Assembly: GCF_013167955.1 (NCBI RefSeq)
Contig: NZ_BLWF01000004.1
Location: forward strand, 62,001-126,000
Origin: Thermanaeromonas sp. C210
Lineage (GTDB): Bacteria > Bacillota > DSM-521 > Neomoorellales > Neomoorellaceae
DNA length: 64,000 nt
Direction of reading: 5' to 3'
Shown here: positions 24,692-33,847 of the stretch, piece by piece
How positions within the stretch are numbered: position 1 is the stretch's first letter
Layout: each line of letters starts with the position of its first letter
The notes under the pieces: model-generated
What the model was told of the DNA's origin: nothing
What the model saw: the letters and a program-made list of their open reading frames with translations, nothing else
The model's database searches: none
Program-made: the position numbers and the translations under genes

Positions 24692-27067
24692 CTAAGCTTT
24701 GACAACCTCTACCAGGTTGGTGTGCTGGGGATTGCCGAAGGCTAGGGGACTGGGATGGTACTTGGTAATGACATTGGCACAGCCCCGTTGATCGATGCCG
24801 TCGGCATCAGGCGTCCACCAGGCGCCCTGGGGTACGGAAACCACCCCCGGCATAATCCGCGGGGTAACCTTGGCGCAGATGATCATAGCTCCCCGGTCAT
24901 TGAACACCTTTACTTTGTCCCCATCTTTTATACCCCGGACCTCAGCATCTATCGGGTTAATCCATACCACCTGGGGAGCCGCTTCCTCCAGCCACGGCAC
25001 GTTGTCAAAAGTTGAATGAGAGCGGCGGCGATAATGGGGAGTGATACACTGCAGGGGATATTTCTCCCGCAGGGGATCCTGGGGTCCCTCCCAGGAAGGA
25101 ATATATTTCGGTACAGCCGGTATCTCCTCGGGATTGTTCATTTTCCATAGACGTTCGGAGAAAATCTCAATCTTGCCCGACGGTGTGGGGAAGGGATTGT
25201 TGTCGGGATCTTCTATCTGCTCTTTGAAGGCAATGGCCGGTTCCGGATATTGCCACCGATAATAACCCTTTTGTTTGAACTCTTCGTAGGTGGGAAACTC
25301 CGGATGGTTTTTCCGGGTTGCGTCCACGATATAGCGCAACCAGTCTTCCAGTGTCTTCCCTTCGGTGAACTGCTCCCTAATGCCCAGCTTCTCGGCCAGA
25401 TCGCTAATCCAGTCATAACCGTTGCGGCACTCGAAAACCGTATCCACTGCTTTGTTTATAAAAAGGACATAGTCTCCGAACCCCCATGGGGTTACTATGT
25501 CATCCCTTTCCATGGGATTATCTGCCGGTAGGAGGACATCGGCAAACTTGGCGCTGGGGGTCATGAAATGTTCGCTAACCACAATCAACTCCACGAGGCT
25601 TTCATCCTGGAGCAGTTTGGCAGTACCGTTGCAGTCAGAATGCTGGTTGATTAACGTATTGCCGGCCAGATTAAAGATTATCTTAATGTTCGCCGATAAT
25701 TGCTCTACCCCTTGGACCCCGTCCTTGGCCCCCATACCCTTGCCCCGCTTAATGGCGTCCGGCCAGATAAAGCAGGAAATGCTGGCCTTGCACGGATTGT
25801 TTACTGGAATGCTGCCGACCTTCTGCCCCCGCGCCTGGTAGCCGGCGCCCGAGGCCCAGCCGCCGCTAATACCGACGTTGCCCGTCATGGCCGCCAGGAC
25901 GGTACCTCCGCGGACGAACTGTTCTCCATAGGCCTGCCGCTGGGGGCCCCAACCCTGAATGAGAGCAGCCGGTTTCATGGTGGCGTACTCCCGCGCCAGC
26001 TGGATAATCTTCTCTTTGGGCACCCCAGTGATGGCCTCAGCCCATTCCGGTGTCTTGGGCGTTTTATCTTCGCCCAGCCCTAAGACATAGCTCTTATAGG
26101 AGTTGCCCGGAGGTATTCCCGGCGGCATGTGCTCCTCGTCGAAACCGAGGCAGTATTTGTCCAGGAAAGCCTGATCGTGCAGGTTTTCCGTTATCATTAC
26201 GTAGGCCATGGCATCCATAAGGGCGTTATCCGTAGTGGGCCGGATAGGGATCCACTCGTCGGCCAGGTTAATGGCCGTGTCGGTATAGCGCGGGTCGATA
26301 ACAATTATCTTGGCACCGGCATCCTTGGCCCGCCGTAGGTAATAGATGGTGTTGGTGCCGTGAATAGTTTCAGCGGGATTCCAGCCCCAAAGGATAATCA
26401 ACTTGGAATTGACCCAGTCTTCCCGGCTGTTGCCTGTACTGATGGTGCCGTAGGTGTAAGGTGTCGCCATCTGCGTCTGGGCGGTACTATAGGTACCGTA
26501 GTAATTTAGATAACCACCGTACAGGCCCAGGAGGCGCTGCATCCACACCCTTTCTGCCGTTTTCCCGGCGTTACCAGAAGCATAGTGTATATATATGGCT
26601 TCCGGTCCATACTCCTGCATGACACGTTTGATATGTTCAGCAATGATAGTGAGGGCCTCATCCCAGCTAATGCGCTCAAATTTTCCCTCCCCCCGTTTGC
26701 CGACCCGCTTCATGGGATATTTCAGGCGATCGGGATGGTACAAACGGTTGCGGTAGGACCGACACCGGAGGCAGGCGCGCAGCTGCGGCAGGTCTTCGGT
26801 GTCTGGAGCATCGTCGGTGGTAATTCGTACGATCACGCCGTCTTTGACATGGGCTTTGACGATGCAACGGCCGCCGCAGTTATGGGCGCCGGAAGTTGGA
26901 ACAATTTTTACGCCGTCATCCCCGGTTGCCGCATTAGCATTTGCACCCGCCCTTTTCCCCAGGGGCATGGTCAGCAGGGCAGCCGCTCCACCGGCGGCAG
27001 CGGCGCTCAAGGCTAAGAATTTACGCCTGGAAATAGTTTTGGGCCAGAATTTGGTTTCCTCCGCCAT
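24692..27067 (-). CDS. DmsA-like molybdopterin oxidoreductase (DMSO reductase family)
   Basis: A 791-aa molybdenum enzyme most like the catalytic subunit of anaerobic DMSO reductase. A Tat signal (SRRKFLALSAAAAGG, about 13-27) sends it across the membrane. An iron-sulfur region follows (NCGGRC ... RACLRCRS), then YPMKRVGKRGEGKFERISWD, the Mo-ligand region YGTYSTAQ with a Ser, IIDPRYTDTA and QGWGPQR. Relative to E. coli DmsA the first cluster cysteine is replaced, and an extra Cys lies in CLRC. No DmsB or DmsC gene is adjacent. The only partner is a radical SAM gene just upstream. GGAGG is 8 nt before ATG. The true substrate is unknown. Confidence 0.88.
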   Translation of the reverse strand: MAEETKFWPKTISRRKFLALSAAAAGGAAALLTMPLGKRAGANANAATGDDGVKIVPTSGAHNCGGRCIVKAHVKDGVIVRITTDDAPDTEDLPQLRACLRCRSYRNRLYHPDRLKYPMKRVGKRGEGKFERISWDEALTIIAEHIKRVMQEYGPEAIYIHYASGNAGKTAERVWMQRLLGLYGGYLNYYGTYSTAQTQMATPYTYGTISTGNSREDWVNSKLIILWGWNPAETIHGTNTIYYLRRAKDAGAKIIVIDPRYTDTAINLADEWIPIRPTTDNALMDAMAYVMITENLHDQAFLDKYCLGFDEEHMPPGIPPGNSYKSYVLGLGEDKTPKTPEWAEAITGVPKEKIIQLAREYATMKPAALIQGWGPQRQAYGEQFVRGGTVLAAMTGNVGISGGWASGAGYQARGQKVGSIPVNNPCKASISCFIWPDAIKRGKGMGAKDGVQGVEQLSANIKIIFNLAGNTLINQHSDCNGTAKLLQDESLVELIVVSEHFMTPSAKFADVLLPADNPMERDDIVTPWGFGDYVLFINKAVDTVFECRNGYDWISDLAEKLGIREQFTEGKTLEDWLRYIVDATRKNHPEFPTYEEFKQKGYYRWQYPEPAIAFKEQIEDPDNNPFPTPSGKIEIFSERLWKMNNPEEIPAVPKYIPSWEGPQDPLREKYPLQCITPHYRRRSHSTFDNVPWLEEAAPQVVWINPIDAEVRGIKDGDKVKVFNDRGAMIICAKVTPRIMPGVVSVPQGAWWTPDADGIDQRGCANVITKYHPSPLAFGNPQHTNLVEVVKA

Positions 27068-27170
27068 GACGTGCGCCTCCTTATTGTAAGATTCTTAACA
27101 ACCGAGGGCAATCACCCAGACCTCTTGCCCTCCCAACGGTTTCCTGACTACCCCCTTCCCCGAAACCGGG

Positions 27171-28496
27171 CTAAACATCGGCTGCCGGATCAAATATCTC
27201 CGGCCAGGTCAACTGGATCTTTAATTCGCGTAAGTAGCTGCCATCCTCGCGCTCCTCCATGACGCTAGTGGATATGCCTACTTCCACTTCCAGGCCTTTT
27301 AGCTCTTTAACCTGGTTTACATGAAACTCCAGAAATTGGAATGTCTTGTTGAGGTTATACCAGCGATAGTTCCTCTTCTTGAATACCCTCAGGACCCGCG
27401 GGATGTCGCCGCCGAACACTTTGGCCGACTTAATAAAGTAATCACGGGGAGAAAAATGGAGAAAGGGCGCTGCCCCGTGGCCGTAGTTTTGCCGGTAGAT
27501 CTGGCTGGTATTTTTATTTTCTAAAGAGCAATAGTGGATACCGATTTTTAGCCCCTGTTCGAGGGCAAAATCCATCAGTTCCAAACAGTCCAGCTCGCTC
27601 CCGGCCACCGGGAGTCCTCCGCCGTACCAGTAGTTGTAAAGCACCCGGTAAGGAGGATTCTTAATCTTGTACCCCTTTTCCCTGTAAACGTCGGCATTGT
27701 TAAATGGGTAGCAGAATTCCAGAAGGTTAATCCCAAAAATGTTTAGTCGTTCCAGCTCCAATAATATCCCTTGCATCTCGGGTACGGTTCCGGGCAGAAC
27801 CGGCATTTCCACCATTACCCGAGGGATATAATCCCGCGCCAGGGCTATATGCTTGAAGGTGCGCTGCCGCACCCCCTCTGGGTCGTGGAGCCTTATGCTA
27901 AAACGAATTTCATCCAGGCCGGCCCCTTGCAGGGCTGCCAGCATGTGGCGGTCGGCCAGGTCTCCAGCCGTATATAGGCGGGTATAAACACCGGGAAATT
28001 TTTCTTTGGCAGCGCGGAAAAAGGCCAGCATTTCTGCCGGGTGGAGAAGGGGCTCTCCTCCCGTTAACGCCAGGTGGGTTATTTCCTGCCCGGCCCTTTG
28101 TAAGTAATCTAGTTCCCGGAGACAGTCCCTTTTATTTTGGCTGTAATAGTCGTAGTTCTCCTGGTTGGGATTAAAGCAGAAGAAACAGCGGCGGTGACAC
28201 TGCAGGGAAAGGAATAAGGTGAGGCTTCCCACACCCTTCCGGCAGGCCAGGCAAGCAGGTGAGATGCGGTTTATATACAGGCTCTTAGCATCGTTCCGAA
28301 CTACTACACCCTTACGGCGCAGGTTCTCTATCCGATTCTTGGTTTCTTCTTGCCAGTTGTCCTCGGCTATTTCTATACCGGTCCGTCGGACTTGGTGCAA
28401 AAAATCTTCATATATCTGAAGGTATGTTCCGGCATACTTGGCTAGGACCGGATTTCTAATCCGGGGGAGAGTTTCCGGGCAGATATCAATGATCAC
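27171..28496 (-). CDS. Radical SAM protein upstream of the DmsA-like gene
   Basis: The radical SAM motif CHRRCFFC (about residue 105) and the glycine-rich LALTGGEPLLHP place this about 441-aa protein in the radical SAM superfamily. An earlier CLACRKG, with cysteines around 82-85, may pair with others for zinc or a second cluster. SRLHDPEGVRQ-type sequence and a C-terminal beta region follow. The start is chosen at GTG 28496 with GGGGTG about 7 nt upstream. GTG 28505 is possible but overlaps that site. It precedes the DmsA-like gene by about 100 bp on the same strand, so a role in maturing or modifying that enzyme is possible, but this is inference. Confidence 0.75.
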   Translation of the reverse strand: MIIDICPETLPRIRNPVLAKYAGTYLQIYEDFLHQVRRTGIEIAEDNWQEETKNRIENLRRKGVVVRNDAKSLYINRISPACLACRKGVGSLTLFLSLQCHRRCFFCFNPNQENYDYYSQNKRDCLRELDYLQRAGQEITHLALTGGEPLLHPAEMLAFFRAAKEKFPGVYTRLYTAGDLADRHMLAALQGAGLDEIRFSIRLHDPEGVRQRTFKHIALARDYIPRVMVEMPVLPGTVPEMQGILLELERLNIFGINLLEFCYPFNNADVYREKGYKIKNPPYRVLYNYWYGGGLPVAGSELDCLELMDFALEQGLKIGIHYCSLENKNTSQIYRQNYGHGAAPFLHFSPRDYFIKSAKVFGGDIPRVLRVFKKRNYRWYNLNKTFQFLEFHVNQVKELKGLEVEVGISTSVMEEREDGSYLRELKIQLTWPEIFDPAADV

Positions 28497-28983
28497 TCTC
28501 GCCACCCCTGCTACCGGCTGCGGTCAAGGCCGTCCGCCCCCAGGCGGATTGGCCGGTTAAATGGAGAGCGGAAGGTGGGAAAACCGTAGATAAGATAGGC
28601 CCATCCACACCAGAGCGCTGGTTTGGCCGGCCTCTGTTTTAGGAATATCCTAGCATTCACATTTTTGTAGATTCCACGTTGGCGCTTCCCTTCCCTTTAT
28701 CTAACGCAACAAACCTAACCCCTGGCTTTTTATATTAGCGTACAAAAATACCGTTACTAACCAGCCGCCATAACTGGCCGTATCAGGGGTTAGGAAGAAC
28801 AGGCTTTCTCGCAACCGTGGCCGGTCACATATGTTGCTACCTGCTGCAAATGAGATGAAAGAGATCATAATGTTAGTGGGTATTCATTTAAGGAAAGGAG
28901 GGTACGCCTCCCCCCATGTCGCAAGTTTAAAGGGGGGAGGCGTTAGGACGCAAAGTAGAGATTGACTTCTTAAAGGCGGGTCA
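28497..28983. other. Intergenic region with a long GC-rich hairpin
   Basis: About 490 bp without a supported gene. It contains a perfect 12-bp inverted repeat, ACGCCTCCCCCC (28904-28915) and GGGGGGAGGCGT (28932-28943). No U-run follows on either strand, so it is not a standard terminator. Confidence 0.5.
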
Positions 28984-29366
<383 letters not shown>

Positions 29367-29405
29367 AAACTCTCCTTTTCTTTTTTAAAGTTTTAAGATA
29401 TGCCC

Positions 29406-30527
29406 TTACCTACCCCCTGCTGCCACGCGGCCTTCGTTTCCGTTGACAAACCGCAACGCTGCTGTGGACATATCTGGATAGGCGTCCTCTCCGTGCTGTG
29501 AGAGATCCAAACCTACTTCTTCCTCTTCAGTGCTGGCCCTTAAAGGCGTAAGCAACCCCACTACTTTAAGGATTACAAAAGTAGCTGCAGCGACAAAGAC
29601 CCAAGCCGCAAGAACCGCTATTAACTGCGTTAATAATAGGGGGAGGGATTACCATAAAACAGCCCGTTGTTACCTGCCGGATTTACAGCTTGCGAGGCAA
29701 ACAGACCGGTGGCCAGGGACCCCCACGTACCTCCTATACCATGACAACCAAAGACGTCGAGGGCATCATCATAACCGATTCTTCTCTTTAGAATGCTCAC
29801 GGCAAGGCAACACAGTATTCCGGCTATTAGGCCGATAATTATAGAGGCCAAGGGTGTTACGTAACCCGCGGCAGGGGTAATGGCTACCAACCCTCCAACA
29901 GCACCACTTGCTGCTCCCAATACGGTCGGTTTTCCATGAAGCATCCACTCGGTAAATATTCAACCCAGGACAGCCGCTCCTGCTGCCGTATTGGTAGTAA
30001 TGAAGGCACTGACCGCTAGTTCAGACGCTCCCAAAGCACTACCGGCATTGAAGCCAAACCACCCAAACCATAAAAGGGCCGTTCCCATAACTGTCATAGG
30101 TAAATTATGGGGAGGCATGGGAAGCTTGCCATAGTCCATTCTGGGACCTAAAACCAGAGCGCCCACTAGACCGGCCACACCAGCGCTGATATGCACCACC
30201 GTGCCTCCTGCAAAGTCCAGAGCCCCCTAGATTGCGCAACCACCCATTTACGGCCCATACCCAATGGGCTAAAGGATCATAAACAAAAGTTGCCCAAAGC
30301 AGAACGAACAAGAGATAAGCGGGAAAGCGCATTCTTTCAACAATAGCTCTAGATATTAAAGCTGGTGTAATTATGGCAAACATTAACTGAAAGGCAGCAA
30401 ATACTTGATGGGGAATGCCAGACGCGTAGTCGGGATTAGGAGTTAGTCCTACCTGGCGAAACCATATCCAACTAAGATTTCCTATAATGTTACCTACGTC
30501 TGGGCCAAAGGCCAAGGAATAACCCAT
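29406..30527 (-). pseudogene. amt: Ammonium transporter, decayed
   Basis: Ammonium-transporter membrane segments are spread over several frames: NLSWIWFRQVGLTPNPDYA and IPHQVFAAFQLMFAIITPAL (from 30527), [19 protein letters not shown] (30199), [20 protein letters not shown] (29944) and a C-terminal cytoplasmic tail ending about 29406. A one-base insertion near 30225, a TGG-to-TGA stop near 29957 and a frameshift near 29640 separate them. The first roughly 100 residues are absent, because similarity stops at the edge of an unrelated pyrophosphatase remnant at 30535. Confidence 0.88.
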
Positions 30528-30534
30528 AAGTATC

Positions 30535-30908
30535 CTGGTCTTATGGAAGGCAAAGCCAGGCCCAGTATGGGAACTGCGCAGACATAGTGACCCGTGGGGC
30601 CTTAAAGGAAATGGTATTGTCAGGTATGGTAGTAGTGGTAACTCCCATGCTTGTAGGCTTGATTCTGAAGGCGGAAGCCGCGGCGGCCTTCCTTATGATA
30701 CTTCCTTAACAACGGGGGCGGTGCGTGGGATAACGCCAAGAAATTCATTGAATTAGGCAATTATGGAGGTAAAGGTTCCGAGGCCCATAAGGCCGGGGTG
30801 GTAGATGATACAGGGGGAGACCCGTAAGGATCGGCAGGGCCTTCCTTACAGGTTCTTGTTAAGCTCATCAGTCCTATAACCTTAGTGTTAGCTAGGCTTT
30901 TCGTGTAA
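30535..30908 (+). pseudogene. hppA: Membrane-bound pyrophosphatase, C-terminal remnant
   Basis: On the plus strand the peptides PGLMEGKARP, then CADIVTRGALKEMVLSGM and [20 protein letters not shown], then [15 protein letters not shown] and GPSLQVLVKLI match in order the last quarter of proton/sodium-pumping pyrophosphatases. They are split by at least two frameshifts, a TAA in place of the DPFKD lysine region, and a deletion before the GGAWDN helix. The front three quarters are missing. It abuts the truncated amt remnant head-to-head. Confidence 0.85.
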
Positions 30909-30944
30909 TGACTTGGAAAGAGACTTAGGAGTGTGCTGTTGTGC

Positions 30945-31437
30945 AAAGCGAGGATGCTCTAAAGCTTCTACATCAATATTTAAAATCAATATTTAAAGAC
31001 ACCCAACCTCATTAAGCATTCCTTGGCTGTGGAGGCTATTATGCGGGCCCTGGCCAGGCATTTTGGCGAAGATGAGGATAAATGGGGACTGGCCGGGCTC
31101 ACCCATGATATAGATTTAAGAGGAAACTAAGGATAATCCCCAGCGCCATAGCCTGGTGGGCGGGGGGATTTCGGAGCGAGAAGGGCTGGACCCAGAGATC
31201 GTCTATGCTGTAAAAGCCCATAATGAAGCCCATGATCTTCACCGGAAGGCTCGCTTAAGCCGCGCATTGTACGCTAGCGATCCCTTAACTGGACTTATCG
31301 TGGCTGCTGCCCTCATCCGGCCGGAGAAGAAGCTTTCACCTGTGGATGTGCGATTTCTCCTCAACCGATATCATGAGAAATCCTTCGCCCGAGGGGCCAA
31401 GCGGGAACAGATAGCGTCCTGCCGGGAACTGAGGTGA
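30945..31437 (+). pseudogene. HD-domain phosphohydrolase, frameshifted and truncated
   Basis: The family sequence begins at about 30945 as DALKLLHQYLK and resumes as NLIKHSLAVEAIMRALARHF and LAGLTHDIDL (the His-Asp pair). It resumes again in another frame as RHSLVGGGISEREGLDPEIV, then YAVKAHNEAHDLHRKARLS and AALIRPEKKLSPVDVRFLL. A perfect 13-bp tandem duplication (ATCAATATTTAAA at 30972-30984 and 30985-30997) causes the first frameshift, and a stop-rich gap near 31130 the second. The C-terminus is also short. The family is of unknown substrate. Confidence 0.75.
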
Positions 31438-31462
31438 ATAAAAGGGGGCGGACACGCCCCTT
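31438..31462 (-). terminator. Terminator after the DUF2225 gene
   Basis: On the minus strand AAGGGGCG and CGCCCCCTT form a stem with a 4-nt loop followed by TTATT. The stem begins at the stop codon of the DUF2225 gene and can also stop plus-strand reading. Confidence 0.65.
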
Positions 31463-32147
31463 ATTGATTTTCCGACTTGTCTTCGGCGATCTTCTCCTTA
31501 TAATACTCCCATATCTCCATGAGCAAGTTGCGCAGATAAGGCTCCAAGCTAGGTACGTGCAGGAGGCGGCTAAGCCACTGGCGGGCTACAACATAATTTC
31601 CCAGCCTCCCCTCTATTTCACCTATGAGGTAGAGCCACAGGTGGGCTTCCTCGGTCGTCTTGGTATCTTCCTGGGCGTAGGCTTCTTGATAAAGTTCGCT
31701 GGCCCGGCGGAGATAACGGTGCTCTTCCTTAGGTTCGTGGCTATAGCGGTAGAACCAGCCTAGCCTCAGGCAGAGGCTGGCGAGGAGGGAACTTTTTTCT
31801 TGATTTAGAGTGCCGGTTAGGTAAGCCAGCTTATATACTTTAATAGCCGTGGGTAAATCTCGCCGGCCAGTATAATCTTTGTACTTGATCTTTTTTATAT
31901 ATTGCTCTGTAATAAGTTCCCGCCGGTCCTTTTTCACCGGCCCGAAGTTCGCCGTAAAAGCATATCCGCAATGGGGACACACAGCCACATCATAAAAGTA
32001 AGGGTTTTCCCCCTCGAAATAGCCACAAAAATCGCTGTCGCGCCCTACCTGGCGTATAGAAATTAAGCGCACCTTCTTATTGGTAAATTTCTGCTGGCAG
32101 AAGAGGCATTGATAGCGCTTATCATATAGGGGTTCGAGTTTGGACAT
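31461..32147 (-). CDS. DUF2225 family protein
   Basis: A 228-aa protein with two Cys pairs of a zinc ribbon (CLFCQQKF near residue 14 and CPHCGYAF near 57), followed by an all-helical TPR-like body (LAYLTGTLNQEKSSLLASL, AHLWLYLIGEIEGRLGNY). This is the layout of DUF2225, a family common in Firmicutes with no established reaction. It lies directly downstream of motB (17 bp gap) on the same strand, so it is probably cotranscribed with the motor genes. The C-terminus is charged (EKIAEDKSENQ). Confidence 0.85.
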   Translation of the reverse strand: MSKLEPLYDKRYQCLFCQQKFTNKKVRLISIRQVGRDSDFCGYFEGENPYFYDVAVCPHCGYAFTANFGPVKKDRRELITEQYIKKIKYKDYTGRRDLPTAIKVYKLAYLTGTLNQEKSSLLASLCLRLGWFYRYSHEPKEEHRYLRRASELYQEAYAQEDTKTTEEAHLWLYLIGEIEGRLGNYVVARQWLSRLLHVPSLEPYLRNLLMEIWEYYKEKIAEDKSENQ

Positions 32148-32164
32148 CTTTTAGCCAGCCCTTC

Positions 32165-32944
32165 CTAGGGTGAAGGAGACTTAGAATTAGAAGTAGGATT
32201 TTGGTTTGCGTTACCGGTTAGGAAAGGATTATGCTTATAGATAATAACATCCACGCGCCTGTTCTTTTTACGGTTTTCCTCGCTAGTATTGGGAAAGAGC
32301 GCGTGATATTCTCCATAACCTAAGGCTACAAAGCGGGTGGGATTTAGGCCTGCATTTTCCGTAAAGTAGCGTATTACAGTCGTAGCCCTGATAACCGAAA
32401 GCTCCCAGTTACTGAGGAACTGAATGGTATTAATAGGTAGATCGTCAGTAGAACCTACGACACCAACGTAGTTGGGTACCGTTTTTAAAAGGGCTGCGAT
32501 TTTATCTAAAATAGGCAGGGCTTCTGGTCGTAGCTTGGCCTCTCCCTTATCGAAGAGGACGGACCCAGTAAAGCTTATTATAACTCCCTGCTCAGTTATG
32601 GTAATGTAAACTTCGTTTTTAAGTCCCTGCTCAGCGATGTATTCGCTTATCCCTGCGGCTAGAGTAGCGAGGGGGTCGCCGGGTTCCTCGAGCGGGACTA
32701 CGGAGGAACCACCGCCTAGTTCAGGCAGAATCATTGCCGAACCCCCGGCAAAAATTTGGGCTAGGGCCTGGACAAGTTGCTGATAACGCACTGTATCTAC
32801 CTTAGAAATGGCATACATTACGATGAAGAAAGCCATGAGGAGGGTAATCAGATCGGCGTAAGTCAAAAGCCAGCGCATGATACCGGCTGTTTCGTGGCCT
32901 CCACCATGGCCCTCATCCGGATCCATTTTATCCCAAGAACGCAA
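32165..32944 (-). CDS. motB: Flagellar stator protein MotB
   Basis: MotB anchors the flagellar stator to peptidoglycan and supplies the proton-binding Asp. One membrane helix carries the ion-binding residue in LLTYADLITLLMAFFIVMY (about 25-43, Asp in YAD). An OmpA-like peptidoglycan-binding domain follows (about 135-240), with NWELSVIRATTVIRYF and RRVDVIIY. At 259 aa it is a normal size. The start is TTG 32944 with GGGAGGGGTG upstream. ATG seven codons later is an alternative. It follows motA after 54 bp. No other flagellar genes are in the window. Confidence 0.93.
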   Translation of the reverse strand: MRSWDKMDPDEGHGGGHETAGIMRWLLTYADLITLLMAFFIVMYAISKVDTVRYQQLVQALAQIFAGGSAMILPELGGGSSVVPLEEPGDPLATLAAGISEYIAEQGLKNEVYITITEQGVIISFTGSVLFDKGEAKLRPEALPILDKIAALLKTVPNYVGVVGSTDDLPINTIQFLSNWELSVIRATTVIRYFTENAGLNPTRFVALGYGEYHALFPNTSEENRKKNRRVDVIIYKHNPFLTGNANQNPTSNSKSPSP

Positions 32945-32998
32945 CTAACACCCCTCCCCCCTCTATTCTTCCCGGCGCCGTTCGGGGGACGGCTTTTC

Positions 32999-33739
32999 CT
33001 AGAGTTTAAGTATTTCCAATTCCCGCCGGATAAGGCGCGGGTTTTTGCCCTGCACAATACCTAATACACCATCAAGTATTATCTGATTAGCTACCATTTC
33101 CTCTGCTGCTTTGGCTTTGAGCTTACCGGCAATGGGTAGCCACAAAATATTAGCGCTGGCGATTCCATAGAAGGTGGCCAGGAAGGCTACAGCGATGGAC
33201 CCGGCGAGTTGATTCACATCGCTTATATTGCTTAGCACGTGTACTAGGCCCACTACAGTACCTATAATACCCATAGTGGGCGCATAACCACCGGCTGTCT
33301 CAAAGATAGCGGCTGCCTGTTTAGCTTGGCGCTGGCGTTGAATTATTTCATTTTCCATAACGCGGCGTATCTCTTCAGGATCTATTCCATCTACGGCGAA
33401 TCCCAAGCCGTTCCTTAAGAAGGAATTTTCTTCTTGATTAGCGTGGGATTCTAAAGCTATGAGCCCTTCGCGTCTGGCTATTTCTGCTAAACGTACTAGA
33501 TTATCGATTAACTCATCTATGTTGATTTCATCCCGAGTGAAGGCCTTAATCAAAAGGGCTGGAACACGCTGGATCTCCCGCATAGGGAAAGAGAACATGG
33601 TAGCCCCGATGGTACCACCTAAGATTATTACTAAGGCTGGCAGATTTAGCATTCCACTAAGGCTTATGCCTTCCATCAGTATGGCAACCAGAAGGGCAAG
33701 TACAGCTAGGGACAAACCGATGATGCTGGATATGTCCAT
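32999..33739 (-). CDS. motA: Flagellar stator protein MotA
   Basis: MotA forms the channel of the stator and interacts with the rotor. The 246-aa protein has the expected four membrane helices (about 5-25, 30-50, 145-170, 180-205). A large cytoplasmic loop between helices 2 and 3 has charged residues (PMREIQRVPALLIKAFTRDE), and the channel segments include GGTIGATMFS and YAPTMGIIGTVVGLVHVL. The start is ATG 33739. AGGAG lies rather far upstream. An insertion sequence begins about 110 bp upstream and may have displaced the native promoter. Confidence 0.93.
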   Translation of the reverse strand: MDISSIIGLSLAVLALLVAILMEGISLSGMLNLPALVIILGGTIGATMFSFPMREIQRVPALLIKAFTRDEINIDELIDNLVRLAEIARREGLIALESHANQEENSFLRNGLGFAVDGIDPEEIRRVMENEIIQRQRQAKQAAAIFETAGGYAPTMGIIGTVVGLVHVLSNISDVNQLAGSIAVAFLATFYGIASANILWLPIAGKLKAKAAEEMVANQIILDGVLGIVQGKNPRLIRRELEILKL

Positions 33740-33847
33740 GAAGCTTGCGGTGCAAAAAGGCTCCTAAAAAAGGGCCTGCACCTGTGTCACCTCCCGTGTA
33801 ATCTCCCTGGCTTCCCACCAAGTTACCCATTTGTATTATATCGTCTT

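Noticed and set aside
24726-26940. Plus-strand open frames across the molybdoenzyme gene and similar antisense frames over infB, pnp and spoIIIE
   Set aside because: They are antisense shadows of GC-rich coding sequence with arginine/proline-rich, motif-free products.
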